Shown: positions 9,401 to 16,434, numbered from the stretch's first letter. The stretch is 16,847 nucleotides of DNA from Chitinophagaceae bacterium UBA3430 (GCA_002378975.1 DFST01000167.1:458-17304), one strand, 5' to 3'. A program made the numbers and translations. The notes: a model not told the origin generated them from the letters alone.

Positions 9401-9553
9401 ACCGGACGTCGTTCCTTTCACCACCACGGATGCATTGGCAACCGGATTGCCTTTTTCATCACTCACCTTACCGGTAAGGGTTCGCTGCGCCAGTGCAGGT
9501 GCCACCGCGAACACAACTCCCAAGAGGAGCAGATACAGTTTTCTCATGTGCAT
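6428..9553 (-). CDS. SusC/RagA-family TonB-dependent outer-membrane receptor
   Basis: A 1041-residue TonB-dependent transporter that pairs with the SusD lipoprotein to import a ligand across the outer membrane. Signal peptide: residues 1-23 (MHMRKLYLLLLGVVFAVAPA then LAQ). Next come a carboxypeptidase-regulatory-like beta domain (24-97, LTGKVSDEKGNPVANASVVV), a TonB-box-like stretch EEVVVVGYGTQ (103-113), a plug domain (about 114-241) with IRGVNSINQSTGPLFVVDGVP and the IESIEVLKDGSATAIFGS/GVVMITTKKG end, and a 22-strand-type barrel to the C-terminal aromatic ISFGMNVGF. ATG 9547 (MRKLYLL) is an equally good start two codons in. Length and architecture are complete, with no frameshift. No FecI/FecR-type regulator or degradative enzyme lies beside it, so neither ligand nor regulation can be inferred. 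Confidence 0.97.
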   Translation of the reverse strand: MHMRKLYLLLLGVVFAVAPALAQRTLTGKVSDEKGNPVANASVVVKGTTSGTTTKADGTYSLSLPANAQVLVISSVDMIAQEFNIGNLSAINATLMSEDKVMEEVVVVGYGTQQKKAFTGSASKIDAKEFANLITPSVDKQLAGRATGVQVTNSSGLVNQPARIFIRGVNSINQSTGPLFVVDGVPIITGNLAAATNSNALGDINPADIESIEVLKDGSATAIFGSRAAAGVVMITTKKGSKGKAKVSYDMSMGFSNTLKRFDLLNADEFVTITNEKLANRGQAPRAGVNPGGVNTDWQSVALINNALVQTHNLSYQGGTAKTSFFFSANYSKQQGVVISNYNKTFRVRTNLEHEVNSFLKVGNNLSVSRQDDGDQNNGSNSLSGSIASALRLLPNVNPYNINGPSGFNVSFPAANAIPVGPNTQGVDDNFTNVAFTLSQNKYTSDKIRIINNAFAELSFTKRFKFRSVMSADWFNDYSFQSLDPRHGDGYSSGGIAYNANQNILRTVWQNYVNYNFKTKGHTFYLTAGHEVQKQTSKFISVTGSTVIDLFFLKENLISGTASTQQVGGSLSRSGFESLFGRLNYDYKNRYFLQASVRRDGQSSLAKDKRYGSFPGISVGWRPSEEAIWKNSAFLTKTFTDVKFKYSYAKVGNTLGGFPFLSATFGPAPYGNINGIALNFIGNPALQWETSSKYDFGMEVGMFKGRVNLSFDWFLNDVDNLVLAVPTPPSAGIPGNSISQNIGTLQNKGTEFSIDLSLVRQKDWGWDMNFNYSNIKNKITKLFSVNGTPVPYIQNGAYNLIRVGDPINIIHGYEYAGVNTANGYPMYYKADGRLVTHNVVNGLYYFVNNGNDGNLLSTNATSMGFADRKKLGQGIPTYFGAWTNNFRYKQFDMEVMLRYSGGNKIMNTTAQEALFSQSIHNNGKAILRRWTKPGDVTDVPRLFWGLSNNVNQNSIANSRFIESGDYVRLQNLVISYTMDRDLISRVGKGYVESVKFFVQGQNLFVWSKYSGADPDNVTAGGIDQSVSPQIRTISFGMNVGF

Positions 9554-9765
9554 GTTGGTTTTAGTAGATAATTCGAAAATGCCCGTATAAACGGGCGCTT
9601 GAAATTACTTCCTTATCAGGGAAAATCGACCAAAAAACAGCGATTTTTTAGCTCGTAAAATCTATGCAAACACCAATCCCCTCGGATTGTCTGAAAAATT
9701 GGTCGGGAAAACGCAAAAAATGCAACAAATCAACCCCCAAAAATCACCCCGCTACCGGCCTTTTT
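9554..9765 (-). promoter_or_regulatory. Intergenic region carrying the presumed susC promoter and leader
   Basis: A 212-bp gap between the exporter stop and the susC start, both on the minus strand. It is rich in A/T homopolymers, with CAAAAAA- and GAAAA-type runs on the + strand. I find no exact TAnnTTTG on the minus strand; the nearest is TAGATTTT (9664-9657), one base off, without a TTG at the right distance. No strong terminator is seen for the exporter: CCGGTAGCGG near 9751-9760 has only a 3-bp stem. Read-through from the exporter into susC is therefore possible. Confidence 0.4.
9581..9596 (-). promoter_or_regulatory. Hairpin in the susC 5' leader
   Basis: A perfect 6-bp stem, GCCCGT (9581-9586) and ACGGGC (9591-9596), with a 4-base loop ATAA. 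On the minus strand it ends 27 bp before the susC start and is followed by ATTTTCG. It could be a leader structure or a weak attenuator. The U-run is too short to call it a terminator. Confidence 0.45.
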
Positions 9766-12156
9766 TCAATTCTTTTTGTCAAGGCTGATCAGGATGGCCG
9801 GCAGCAAAACCAAGTTCGTAAAAGTGGCCGTAATCAAGGTCAGGGAGGTCAGCCATCCAAGGGCCAAGGTTCCGCCGAACTCGCTGAGGCAGAACACAAT
9901 AAACCCGGCTATCAGTACCATGGAGGTATATAAAATACTGATCCCGGTATGATGGATGGTTTGGATCACCGTCCGCCGCTTGTCGCCGCCTTGGTTGGGT
10001 AATTCCTGCTTATAATTAACTAAAAAACGGATCGTCACGTCAATCGCGATCCCCAGGGCCACACTAAATACCAGCACGGTCGACGGTTTCAGCGGAACCC
10101 CCACCCAGCCCATCACGCCGGCTGTGATCAATAAGGGGATTAAGTTCGGGATCAGGGAGGCCAACAGGATCCGAAAAGATCGGAATAGATATAGCATACA
10201 AGCCGCGATCAATAAAAAAGCCCAGAAAATACTTTCTTTTAATCCATTGATAATGAATCGAGTACCCTCTAAAAAGGTCACACTGGTGCCAGTCAATTCA
10301 ATGTGGTGGGTGCGTTTGCCCCAGGCCGAATCGCCGGCATGTTCGGCCTTTGTAGCTGCATCGGCCGTGAGCGCATGTAAGCTGTCGCGGTTAAACAGCT
10401 CTTCTGCTCGATTTTGGATGCTGTCGAGCAATCCGGGTAAACGACGGCTACCAATATCGGCCATGTTCACGCTGATCCGGGCCTGCGACCGGTTGCTGTC
10501 CATGAAACTGCCCACCAAATTAGCCAGCGATGATTTTCCCGTCGTTGAATCACCTCGGAAACTCAAATATTGCATCAGGGCGGGTAAATCGTAGGCGGAA
10601 GGAAGGGTATAACTCGCTGGGTCTCCTTCGAAAAATGCTTGACGCGCAAATTTCAATCCCTCGGCAATGCTGAGGGGACGAGCTATGTCGGGGATCGATT
10701 GCAGGTATTGAGAAAGTGAATCGATGTTCTCTAAGTTGCGCAGGTTTCGGGTAACCCCTTGCTTCTTTTTGGTGTCGACCACGATCTCGAGTGGCATGAC
10801 TCCTTTGAAATTTTTCTCAAAGAATTTGAGATCGGTAAAAATCTTGGAGGTCTTGGGTAAGTCATCCACAATGAATCCTTCACTGCGCAAGCGCAACGTA
10901 CCTGCGATGGATGCAATCACAATGACTCCGGTAATTCCATAGATCCATCCCCGATGATTCAACGACCAACGCTCCAGTCGGTCCAACCAACGATTCATGC
11001 GCGCATTCTCTAAGTATCGGGTGTGTCGGGATTTGGGTGCCGGCAGGAAACTCAGCACGGCCGGAATAAAGATCAAAGAGATAAAAAACAACAATAGGAT
11101 ATTGGTGCCGGCCACTGCTCCAAATTCTTTCAACAACGCACTTTCGGTCAGTGCGAATACCGCAAATCCGATCGCGGCCGTGATGTTGCAAAACAAGGTA
11201 ACGATGCCCATCTTCTCGACCATCGTCACCAATGCCTGCTCCCGATTGCCGGTTTCGTTGTAGGCAACGTGATATTTATTCAGGAAGTAAATGCAATTGG
11301 GAATGCCGATCACCACCACCAGCGGGGGGATCAGGGCCGTCAGCAAACTGATCTTGTATCCCAATAAATGCAAGAAGCCTACACTCCATACCACACCAAT
11401 GCCTACAACAATGATCGATAAGAACATGGCGCTGATGGAACGGAAGAAAAGCAATAAGATCAAGGCCGACAGCACGACCGAAGCGATCAGGAATAATTTC
11501 ATTTCCTGTTGGATCATCAAGGCCACTTGGGTTCGGATCAACGGCAATCCGCTGATGTGCGTCTTAATGCCATGCATCCGCTCAAAGCCTTCGGTTCTTG
11601 AAACGATGGCAGCAATGACTGCTTCCCGTTTTTTGGATGCCATCAAATCTTTGTTCACGCGCACGCCGATGAGATAGGCGTTTGTTTCTGGATTGTACAA
11701 GAGTCCCTGATAAAAAGGGAAACTCTCAAAACGTTGTCGGCAGCTGTCGAGCGCGGCTTGTGCCATTTTTTCTTCGGGGAACAGCGCCTTCGCATTCAGT
11801 TTTTCCAACACCGAATCGCGGTATAGTCCGATTGCACCAGGCACCGACAATACATCCACCACACCGGGTATGGTTTTCAGGTTGCGGCAAAACGTTGCAT
11901 AGTCGTTGAATACGGTATCGAGGAATAGTCGGTCGGTTTGTACGCCGATCACCAGCAGGTTTCCATCTTCACCGAATTTGGACTTGAAAGCCTGGTAGCT
12001 TTTGTATTTCGGGTTATCGGTCGGGATCGCCCGTGTGAATTCATAACTCAGTTGTACCTGACTGGCTTCATAGCCCATCCAACCGGTCAAAGCGGCCAGT
12101 ACGATCAATAAAGCGATGCGATAGCGAAGAATGAATTGTCCGAGCCGATGCCACAT
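9766..12156 (-). CDS. RND-superfamily (MMPL-like) inner-membrane exporter
   Basis: A predicted inner-membrane transporter of about 796 residues with the duplicated RND layout. Numbered from MWHRLGQF: TM1 about 12-30, a large periplasmic loop (31-218), TM2-6 (about 221-373), TM7 (about 402-420), a second periplasmic loop (421-640) and TM8-12 (about 641-790). The C-terminal half has the family signature FRSFRILLASLIPNLIPLL and VALGIAIDVTIRFLVNY, with acidic D706. The matching first-half site reads VVVIGIPNCIYFLNKYH (about 281-297) with no acidic residue. I chose base 12156 over the ATG at 12177 because MWHRLGQFILRYR puts a short basic cytoplasmic tail directly before TM1; the longer form leaves only 20 bp to the divergent porZ. 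Substrate unknown: relatives move lipids, hopanoids or drugs. No membrane-fusion protein or outer-membrane channel gene is adjacent. Confidence 0.88.
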   Translation of the reverse strand: MWHRLGQFILRYRIALLIVLAALTGWMGYEASQVQLSYEFTRAIPTDNPKYKSYQAFKSKFGEDGNLLVIGVQTDRLFLDTVFNDYATFCRNLKTIPGVVDVLSVPGAIGLYRDSVLEKLNAKALFPEEKMAQAALDSCRQRFESFPFYQGLLYNPETNAYLIGVRVNKDLMASKKREAVIAAIVSRTEGFERMHGIKTHISGLPLIRTQVALMIQQEMKLFLIASVVLSALILLLFFRSISAMFLSIIVVGIGVVWSVGFLHLLGYKISLLTALIPPLVVVIGIPNCIYFLNKYHVAYNETGNREQALVTMVEKMGIVTLFCNITAAIGFAVFALTESALLKEFGAVAGTNILLLFFISLIFIPAVLSFLPAPKSRHTRYLENARMNRWLDRLERWSLNHRGWIYGITGVIVIASIAGTLRLRSEGFIVDDLPKTSKIFTDLKFFEKNFKGVMPLEIVVDTKKKQGVTRNLRNLENIDSLSQYLQSIPDIARPLSIAEGLKFARQAFFEGDPASYTLPSAYDLPALMQYLSFRGDSTTGKSSLANLVGSFMDSNRSQARISVNMADIGSRRLPGLLDSIQNRAEELFNRDSLHALTADAATKAEHAGDSAWGKRTHHIELTGTSVTFLEGTRFIINGLKESIFWAFLLIAACMLYLFRSFRILLASLIPNLIPLLITAGVMGWVGVPLKPSTVLVFSVALGIAIDVTIRFLVNYKQELPNQGGDKRRTVIQTIHHTGISILYTSMVLIAGFIVFCLSEFGGTLALGWLTSLTLITATFTNLVLLPAILISLDKKN

Positions 12157-12165
12157 GGTGATGGA

Positions 12166-12193
12166 TTTGAGGCACAAAGAAACGTTACTTTTG
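12166..12193 (+). promoter_or_regulatory. Candidate porZ promoter (TTTG, 16-bp spacer, TACTTTTG)
   Basis: An exact match to the Bacteroidota -7 consensus TAnnTTTG (TACTTTTG, 12186-12193), with TTTG at 12166-12169 as a possible -33 element; the 16-bp spacer is one short of the usual 17-23. The porZ ATG is only 4 bp past the box, so transcription would begin at or next to the start codon. On the opposite strand TTTCTTTG (12182-12175), one base off consensus, could serve the exporter. Confidence 0.5.
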
Positions 12194-12197
12194 ATTC

Positions 12198-14483
12198 ATG
12201 CGATGTGTCGGAACGATCGTTCTCCTATCCCTCGGGCTTTTCCTGCGATCCCAACCCATTGGTTCCTGGCGCGAACACCTTCCCTATAATAGTACCATTG
12301 ACCTGGCCGCTGCACCCGATCGCATTTTCGCGGCCACGCCCTATAGCTTGTTCTCGATCGGAAAGGCAGACGGTCGCATCGTGAAATACAGCAAGGTTGA
12401 CGGGCTATCCGAAACGGGCATCCAGGCCATTCACTTCGATGTTCCCACCGATAATCTGCTGGTGGCCTATACCAACAGCAACCTCGATCTGCTCACGCCA
12501 GACGATCGCATCAACATCCCCGATCTGAAACGTGCTACCGGCGTAGGCGATAAAACCATCCGCTCGATCACATTCGTGAATGGGAAGTATCATTTGTCGA
12601 CCGGACTGGGCATCGTACTCATCGATCCGGTTCGTGCCCTGATTACCGAAACCTGGCGATTGGGCAGCAACGGGAACTCCATTCCCGTCAATCAATTGGC
12701 ATTCGACCTCACTCATTATTATGCCGCTACCGCAGAGGGACTTAACTCCATTCCTCGATCCAATGCCAATCCCGCCAATGCCAATAACTGGCAATTGCTC
12801 AGTGGGAGAAACGGATTGCCAACCGGCACGTGTTCTTTTGCCGGTCTGCTTGGCAATTCAATCGTAGCCATCGTACGCGATACGGTGTATCAACGCGTCA
12901 ATAACCAGTGGAATGTATTTCAATCGGATGATTGGCCCTTGGTCAGTGCCCGCATCTCCGAAGACAAACTGCTGCTTTGTCAACGTCGCACGAATGGACA
13001 AAGTCGGTTGCTGATATTGAATTCCGATGGCACCAACTATCGTACACTTTCTCAATTGGCCCCCATCTCATTTCCCAAACAAGCACTCTTGCTAAATGGT
13101 GAACCTTGGCTCGCGGATCTGTACGCCGGCATCACGCGGTTTCCAACTAGTGGCCCCTATCAGAGCTATGCGGTGAATGGTCCGCAAGGACTCGCCTCCG
13201 GACAACTCCACACCTTCGACGGAAATTTTTATGCCACAGCGGGCTCCGTGAATGCTTCCTGGAATTATCTCTACAACGGCGATGGTTTGTTTCAATACAA
13301 GGGCAATGAATGGACCAACTACAATCGGTATCGATATCCATTGCTGGATTCGGTATTGGATTGGATCACGCTTACTTCGGATAAGCGAGATGGCTCTCTG
13401 TGGGCCGGTTCGTTTGGAGGAGGCTTGATTCAACTCAAATCCGATGCGCCGATCCGCTTGTTCAAACAGGGAGCTGTACTACCGACAGTAGGTGATCCTA
13501 TGAGTTATCGGGTTGCGGGATTAGCCTTTGATGCAAATCAAAACATGTGGTTCTCCAATTTCGGAGCCGATCGTGCGTTGGGCGTTCGTACGCGCGACAG
13601 CAACTGGTTGCATTTTGCTGTTCCTTTTCCGATTACCGGCAATGCCCTTGCTCAAATACAGATTGATCCCTTCGGATACAAATGGATCGTGTCGCCCAAA
13701 GGAGATGGATTGATCTGTTACGATGCCGGCCCTTCGATCGAGTCGGTCAATGATGATCGTTGGCGTTGGTTCCGAGTGGGATCCGGAAATGGCAATCTGC
13801 CCAGCAATCAGGTTTATTGTATCAGTATCGATCGGGATGGCGTGATCTGGGTAGGGACGGCAAATGGAATCGCGCTGCTGGATTGTTTGGAAGATCCATT
13901 CACTGTTTCAGCTTGCGAAGCGTTTCGTCCCGTTGTGCCCAATGGAGCTTTTGCCGGTTATCTGTTTAACGGACAAGCCGTCAAGCAGATTTCAGTTGAT
14001 GGAGCCAATCGAAAATGGATCGCCACCAACAGTGGGGTTTTTCTGATTGATGCAAGGGGAGAAAAAGTTTTGCAACATTTCACGGCGGCGAACAGTCCGT
14101 TACTCAGCAACGACGTACTGCAAGTAGTAGTTGATGGTAAATACGGCGAAGTATATTTTGCTACCGATCAGGGGATCTGTTCTTACCGGTCCGATGCGAC
14201 CACTGTGGATGAATCTGATAAAAACTTGTTGATCTATCCCAATCCGGTTGGTCCGGGCTATACCGGTCCCATCGCGATCCGCGGATTGCCGGATCAAGCA
14301 TCGGTCAAGATCACCGAACTGGACGGACGCTTGGTTTATCAAACCAAAGCATTGGGAGGACAGGCCATTTGGAACGGTCAGGATTATCGCGGCAAGCGTG
14401 TATCCAGCGGTGCTTATTTGGTATTGATCATCGATGGAAAAGGAAAATCCATCCGTTCCGGACGCATTTTCTTTATTGAATAA
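12198..14483 (+). CDS. porZ: PorZ-like T9SS attachment-complex protein: beta-propellers plus C-terminal sorting domain
   Basis: A 761-residue secreted protein. Signal peptide MRCVGTIVLLSLGLFLRSQ. The mature N-terminus (IGSWREHLPYNS, then DRIFAATPYSLFSI, then YSKVDGLSETGIQAIHFD) matches my recollection of the PorZ N-terminal propeller. Propeller repeats continue with LWAGSFGGGLIQL, NMWFSNFGAD, KWIVSPKGDGLICYD, IWVGTANGIALLD and KWIATNSGVFLIDA, similar to Reg_prop repeats. Residues 676-761 are a type A T9SS sorting domain (NLLIYPNPV, then VKITELDGRLVYQTKALGG, then SSGAYLVLI). Known role of the family: PorZ, with PorU, PorV and PorQ, forms the surface complex that removes the sorting domain from cargo and links cargo to anionic LPS. 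No histidine-kinase domain is present, so it is not a hybrid sensor. The stop is 2 bp from recO, a pairing I recall from other Bacteroidota. Confidence 0.86.
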   Translation: MRCVGTIVLLSLGLFLRSQPIGSWREHLPYNSTIDLAAAPDRIFAATPYSLFSIGKADGRIVKYSKVDGLSETGIQAIHFDVPTDNLLVAYTNSNLDLLTPDDRINIPDLKRATGVGDKTIRSITFVNGKYHLSTGLGIVLIDPVRALITETWRLGSNGNSIPVNQLAFDLTHYYAATAEGLNSIPRSNANPANANNWQLLSGRNGLPTGTCSFAGLLGNSIVAIVRDTVYQRVNNQWNVFQSDDWPLVSARISEDKLLLCQRRTNGQSRLLILNSDGTNYRTLSQLAPISFPKQALLLNGEPWLADLYAGITRFPTSGPYQSYAVNGPQGLASGQLHTFDGNFYATAGSVNASWNYLYNGDGLFQYKGNEWTNYNRYRYPLLDSVLDWITLTSDKRDGSLWAGSFGGGLIQLKSDAPIRLFKQGAVLPTVGDPMSYRVAGLAFDANQNMWFSNFGADRALGVRTRDSNWLHFAVPFPITGNALAQIQIDPFGYKWIVSPKGDGLICYDAGPSIESVNDDRWRWFRVGSGNGNLPSNQVYCISIDRDGVIWVGTANGIALLDCLEDPFTVSACEAFRPVVPNGAFAGYLFNGQAVKQISVDGANRKWIATNSGVFLIDARGEKVLQHFTAANSPLLSNDVLQVVVDGKYGEVYFATDQGICSYRSDATTVDESDKNLLIYPNPVGPGYTGPIAIRGLPDQASVKITELDGRLVYQTKALGGQAIWNGQDYRGKRVSSGAYLVLIIDGKGKSIRSGRIFFIE

Positions 14484-14485
14484 GC

Positions 14486-15232
14486 ATGTCTACGCCATTG
14501 CATAAAACCAAGGGGCTGGTGCTGCGGACCGTTAAATACGGCGAAACTTCTTTGGTAGTTACGGTATTCACCGAACTGTTCGGTGTGCAATCGTACATCG
14601 TTAGCGGCGTACGAAAATCCACCAAGAAGGGAAGTGGTACGGCCAATCTTTTTCAGCCCGGGGCCTTATTGGATCTGGTGGTGTATCACAGCCATGCAAA
14701 ATCCTTGCATCGGATCCGTGAGTTTCAGTGGAGTGTATTGTATCGAGAACTTTTTGCTTCCGTACCCAAGCACAGCGTGAGTTCGTTCATGGTTGAATTG
14801 CTACACCGTTGTTTGCGTCAGCCCGAACCCAATCCCGATCTGTTTGAATTCGTGGAAGATTGCCTCTTGCATCTCGATGCCAGTTCCGAGTCGGTGATGG
14901 CGAACATGCCGCTGTTCTTTGCCGTACACCTGGCGCATTTTTTCGGATTTCGGTTGGTGGATGAACGTGTTGAAGAGGGGGCCTGGGTTGACTTGCGCGA
15001 GGGAAGATTTGTGGCTGCGCAACCCCCGCATCCCGATTATCTCGAACCGAACGATGCGCAGGCAGTGTTGCAGTTGTTGCGCGTAATGAATCCGAATGAA
15101 TTGGCGGAAGTGCGGCTCAATCGAGATACCCGTCGTCGTTTGTTGCACGCGCTAGAGCTCTATTACCGATTGCATCAGCCCGATTTCGGAAGCTTACGCA
15201 GTTTGCCTGTTCTACGTTCGGTATTAGAGTAA
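14486..15232 (+). CDS. recO: DNA repair protein RecO
   Basis: A cytoplasmic recombination mediator that, with RecR (and RecF), loads RecA onto SSB-coated single-stranded DNA. The 248-residue product starts with the family opening (KTKGLVLRTVKYGETSLVVTVFTE, split as an N-terminal OB-fold at about 1-80) including SYIVSGVRKSTKK. A helical C-terminal domain follows. Only two cysteines occur in the helical region (LLHRCLRQ and VEDCLLH), so the four-cysteine zinc finger found in some RecO proteins is absent. ATG 14486 follows the porZ stop by 2 bp with no Shine-Dalgarno site, which suggests translation coupled to porZ. Its last 9 bp overlap the 3' end of the convergent amidohydrolase gene. Confidence 0.93.
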   Translation: MSTPLHKTKGLVLRTVKYGETSLVVTVFTELFGVQSYIVSGVRKSTKKGSGTANLFQPGALLDLVVYHSHAKSLHRIREFQWSVLYRELFASVPKHSVSSFMVELLHRCLRQPEPNPDLFEFVEDCLLHLDASSESVMANMPLFFAVHLAHFFGFRLVDERVEEGAWVDLREGRFVAAQPPHPDYLEPNDAQAVLQLLRVMNPNELAEVRLNRDTRRRLLHALELYYRLHQPDFGSLRSLPVLRSVLE

Positions 15233-16390
15233 GCGTCGACTTTTTTTCAGATCGTTCGACAACAATACGATGCCGGGTTGTTTTCCTTTTTCAAATGTGC
15301 CGAGCTGATCCGACCAGCGCAGGGCTGCTGCTCCGGAACTAGTGGCCCATTGCAGAATCGTTTCCAAGGGGATGGCCGGAAACTCATCGCGGATCGATTT
15401 CATTTCACGTACAATGCTGAGCTGCCAATTGCTGCTGTAACTATCGGTACCCAATACAATCCGACAGTTGTTTCGCATCAAGATCTCGATGGGCGGGACT
15501 TTATTTTCTATGTATAAGTTGGCGTTGATGCAGAGACACCAGATCAACTTCAAATCGTTTTGCTTCGCATATTCCTCTGCCCAGATCACATCCGATTCGG
15601 TGGTGCTGGTGTTGTGCACCAGAAAGATCGTCTGTTGTTTGTTGAAATAGGGCAATACGGAGCGAAGGCTGGTCTTTCCGGTTACCGGAAACGGCGATTG
15701 ATCGATTCCGAAGATCTTGAACAAGCGGAGGTATTCGCTGTCGCCGGTCTGATACAGATGATCTTCCGCCGGGTGTTCCTGGTTGTGCATCGAGATCACT
15801 TCGCCGGCAGTAGCCTCATTGATTAACTCGAAACTGCGGGGTGAGATGGAATAGGGGGCATGTGGAACGAGGGCCGTTCGATGTGGTGGCCCCAATACTT
15901 CTTTGAGCGTTTCGGCAACCGAACCAAAGTGTGCAAGGGCATCTGTTGCTTTTTCATCGGTGAAGCTGAGCACTTCGGTGAAGTTCTGCCAGCGGATCTG
16001 GCTCTTGCTTTTGACCAATGCGGTATCGGCGGTGTTGCCAATATCACCAACCGCTACGATCCCGTTTTCGAACATTTCTTTCTCGGCGAGCTGGATCTTT
16101 TCTTGGATCACCTCCGGGTCGAAGCCGCGTTTGGTCACGACGGAGCAGAGAAATTCGATGAGTCCGGTATGGGGCGGAATCACGTCTTTGAGGTGGCTCA
16201 ATTCCAAATGGCAGTGCGCGTTGATCAGTCCGGGTGTCAGGATGCCCTCCAGTTGTTCGATGTGTTCGCCGGCTGCTTCGGTGGGTTGCAGATCGACGAT
16301 CGTTCCGTCTGCTTCTGTGATCAATACGTGATCGGTAAGCAGTTTTTTTCCATCAAAAAGCTGATCGGCCTGGAATTTGCGTAGTGTCAT
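15224..16390 (-). CDS. Metal-dependent amidohydrolase (cytosine/aminodeoxyfutalosine deaminase-like)
   Basis: A cytoplasmic TIM-barrel hydrolase of about 388 residues counted from MTLRKFQADQLFDG (ATG 16390); an ATG at 16402 would add only MLAS. The N-terminal beta-sandwich part ends at the metal motif NAHCHLELSHL (H59, H61). Further metal and catalytic positions are HAPYSI (H177), MHNQEHPAE (H202 with E205), LVHNTSTT (H259) and LGTDSYSSN (D316). All expected residues are present, so it is probably active. This layout fits deaminases of the TRZ/ATZ/guanine-SAH-aminodeoxyfutalosine group. Aminodeoxyfutalosine deaminase of the futalosine menaquinone route is one candidate, but no mqn gene is in view, so I leave the substrate open. 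It is convergent with recO (9-bp overlap) and divergent from prfA (44-bp gap). Confidence 0.85.
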   Translation of the reverse strand: MTLRKFQADQLFDGKKLLTDHVLITEADGTIVDLQPTEAAGEHIEQLEGILTPGLINAHCHLELSHLKDVIPPHTGLIEFLCSVVTKRGFDPEVIQEKIQLAEKEMFENGIVAVGDIGNTADTALVKSKSQIRWQNFTEVLSFTDEKATDALAHFGSVAETLKEVLGPPHRTALVPHAPYSISPRSFELINEATAGEVISMHNQEHPAEDHLYQTGDSEYLRLFKIFGIDQSPFPVTGKTSLRSVLPYFNKQQTIFLVHNTSTTESDVIWAEEYAKQNDLKLIWCLCINANLYIENKVPPIEILMRNNCRIVLGTDSYSSNWQLSIVREMKSIRDEFPAIPLETILQWATSSGAAALRWSDQLGTFEKGKQPGIVLLSNDLKKSRRLL

Positions 16391-16399
16391 AGAAGCCAG

Positions 16400-16407
16400 C
16401 AAAGTTA
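16400..16407 (-). promoter_or_regulatory. Candidate -7 element for the amidohydrolase gene
   Basis: The minus strand reads TAACTTTG, an exact TAnnTTTG match, ending 9 bp before the ATG at 16390. No TTG -33 element is seen 17-23 bp upstream, which is inside the start of prfA. Confidence 0.45.
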
Positions 16408-16414
16408 ATCTTAG

Positions 16415-16422
16415 TAGCTTTG
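16415..16422 (+). promoter_or_regulatory. Candidate -7 element for prfA
   Basis: TAGCTTTG, an exact TAnnTTTG match, ends 12 bp before the prfA ATG and would give a leader of only about 5-8 nt. No TTG -33 element is found at the usual distance. It lies 7 bp from the oppositely oriented box for the amidohydrolase. Confidence 0.45.
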
Positions 16423-16434
16423 CCCGCCTTATCC

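Noticed and set aside
9751..9770. A possible terminator for the RND exporter gene just past its stop on the minus strand.
   Set aside because: Only a 3-bp stem (CCG-GTAG-CGG) can be formed, and the U-run is interrupted by G-rich sequence.
12198..14483. A hybrid two-component regulator, suggested by the Reg_prop-like propeller repeats.
   Set aside because: There is no membrane segment, kinase, receiver or DNA-binding domain after the propellers. The protein ends in a T9SS sorting domain, which fits PorZ.
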